From WJKK01 sp964638225 (GTDB lineage Bacteria > Patescibacteriota > WWE3 > UBA101185 > UBA10185): a DNA stretch of 14,355 bases. The position numbers and the translations under genes are program-made. Shown in pieces: positions 14,205-14,355 of the stretch. The stretch's first letter is position 1. Each line of letters starts with the position of its first letter. Under the pieces are notes generated by a model that worked only from the letters and a program-made list of their open reading frames with translations, was not told where the DNA came from and did not search any database. The stretch is taken from the NCBI GenBank assembly GCA_964638225.1, contig CAZWYL010000015.1, positions 1 to 14,355 on the forward strand, written 5' to 3'.

Positions 14205-14233
14205 TTTATCCTTTTTGCTACAAGTGTTATTAT
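14205..14233 (+). promoter_or_regulatory. Promoter of the tRNA-Gln gene
   Basis: TGTTATTAT at 14225-14233 is an extended -10 (hexamer TATTAT at 14228-14233). A weak -35-like TTTATC lies at 14205-14210 with a 17-nt spacer. The predicted start is near 14240, leaving about 40 nt of 5' precursor before the tRNA. It is divergent from the minus-strand promoter at 14183-14191. Confidence 0.45.
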
Positions 14234-14281
14234 TAGGGTCGCTTTTTAGTGTTTCGTCTTTGTTCTAAGAGGGGAATTTGA

Positions 14282-14355
14282 TGGGAGGTCGTCTAATGGT
14301 AGGACACAGCACTCTGAATGCTGTAATCGGAGTTCGAATCTCTGCCTCCCAGCCA
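14282..14355 (+). tRNA. tRNA-Gln (anticodon CTG)
   Basis: A complete 74-nt cloverleaf ending exactly at the window edge. The acceptor stem TGGGAGG (14282-14288) pairs with CCTCCCA near the 3' end. The D-arm contains the TGGTA loop. The anticodon stem CAGCA/TGCTG (14307-14311/14319-14323) encloses loop CTCTGAA, with anticodon CTG at 14314-14316. The T-arm carries TTCGAAT. It has the U1-A72 pair and G73 typical of bacterial tRNA-Gln, and CCA is encoded in the gene. It reads CAG codons. Confidence 0.96.

Noticed and set aside
1..14355. Mobile element, prophage, CRISPR array or defence system
   Set aside because: No transposase, integrase, regularly spaced repeat, or phage or defence gene is seen on either strand. 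The tRNA at the right edge could be an integration site, but the sequence beyond it is not in the window.

Overview
The window looks like a piece of a Candidate Phyla Radiation (Patescibacteria) chromosome. The evidence is an AT-rich sequence (roughly 38-40% G+C by eye), tightly packed genes, and lysyl- and seryl-tRNA synthetases whose active-site motifs differ from textbook bacteria in ways I associate with CPR lineages. There are also a VanW/YoaR-type exported protein and several small membrane-anchored proteins of unknown function. The sequence alone does not fix the phylum within CPR. All 14 protein genes stop at TAA (10) or TAG (4), and long conserved genes read through without internal TGA, so the standard code is in use.

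Layout: positions 1-11078 are read on the plus strand. rmuC (DNA maintenance) comes first, then greA behind its own strong promoter and a roughly 115-nt leader that can fold. A probable six-gene operon follows (lysS, a 60-aa protein, an HD-domain hydrolase, serS, a spermidine-synthase-like protein, uppP), with junctions of 20, 21, 0, 2 and -1 nt. Next come secA, yvcK and a small membrane-anchored protein. Positions 11055-14150 are read on the minus strand: a membrane-anchored protein of unknown function, then an NYN-domain predicted RNase directly abutting a large VanW protein. A tRNA-Gln(CTG) gene on the plus strand ends exactly at the window edge. No mobile element, CRISPR array, phage gene or defence system is visible, and no gene-free stretch exceeds about 220 nt.

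Functionally this is mostly housekeeping: transcript elongation, two aminoacyl-tRNA synthetases, lipid-carrier recycling for the cell wall, protein export, and a YvcK-type cell-envelope/carbon factor. A cell-surface module lies on the other strand.

The most interesting layer is expression signals. An extended -10 element (TGn followed by a TATAAT-like hexamer) recurs upstream of genes. In three cases it ends exactly 6 nt before the ATG (rmuC, lysS, the 144-aa gene), and in a fourth 9 nt before it (secA), which predicts leaderless or near-leaderless mRNAs. Genes inside operons often lack a Shine-Dalgarno sequence and abut stop-to-start. The greA leader has a long-range closing helix beside its ribosome-binding site. 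The two converging transcription units overlap by 24 bp, and that segment encodes nearly the same C-terminal peptide on both strands.
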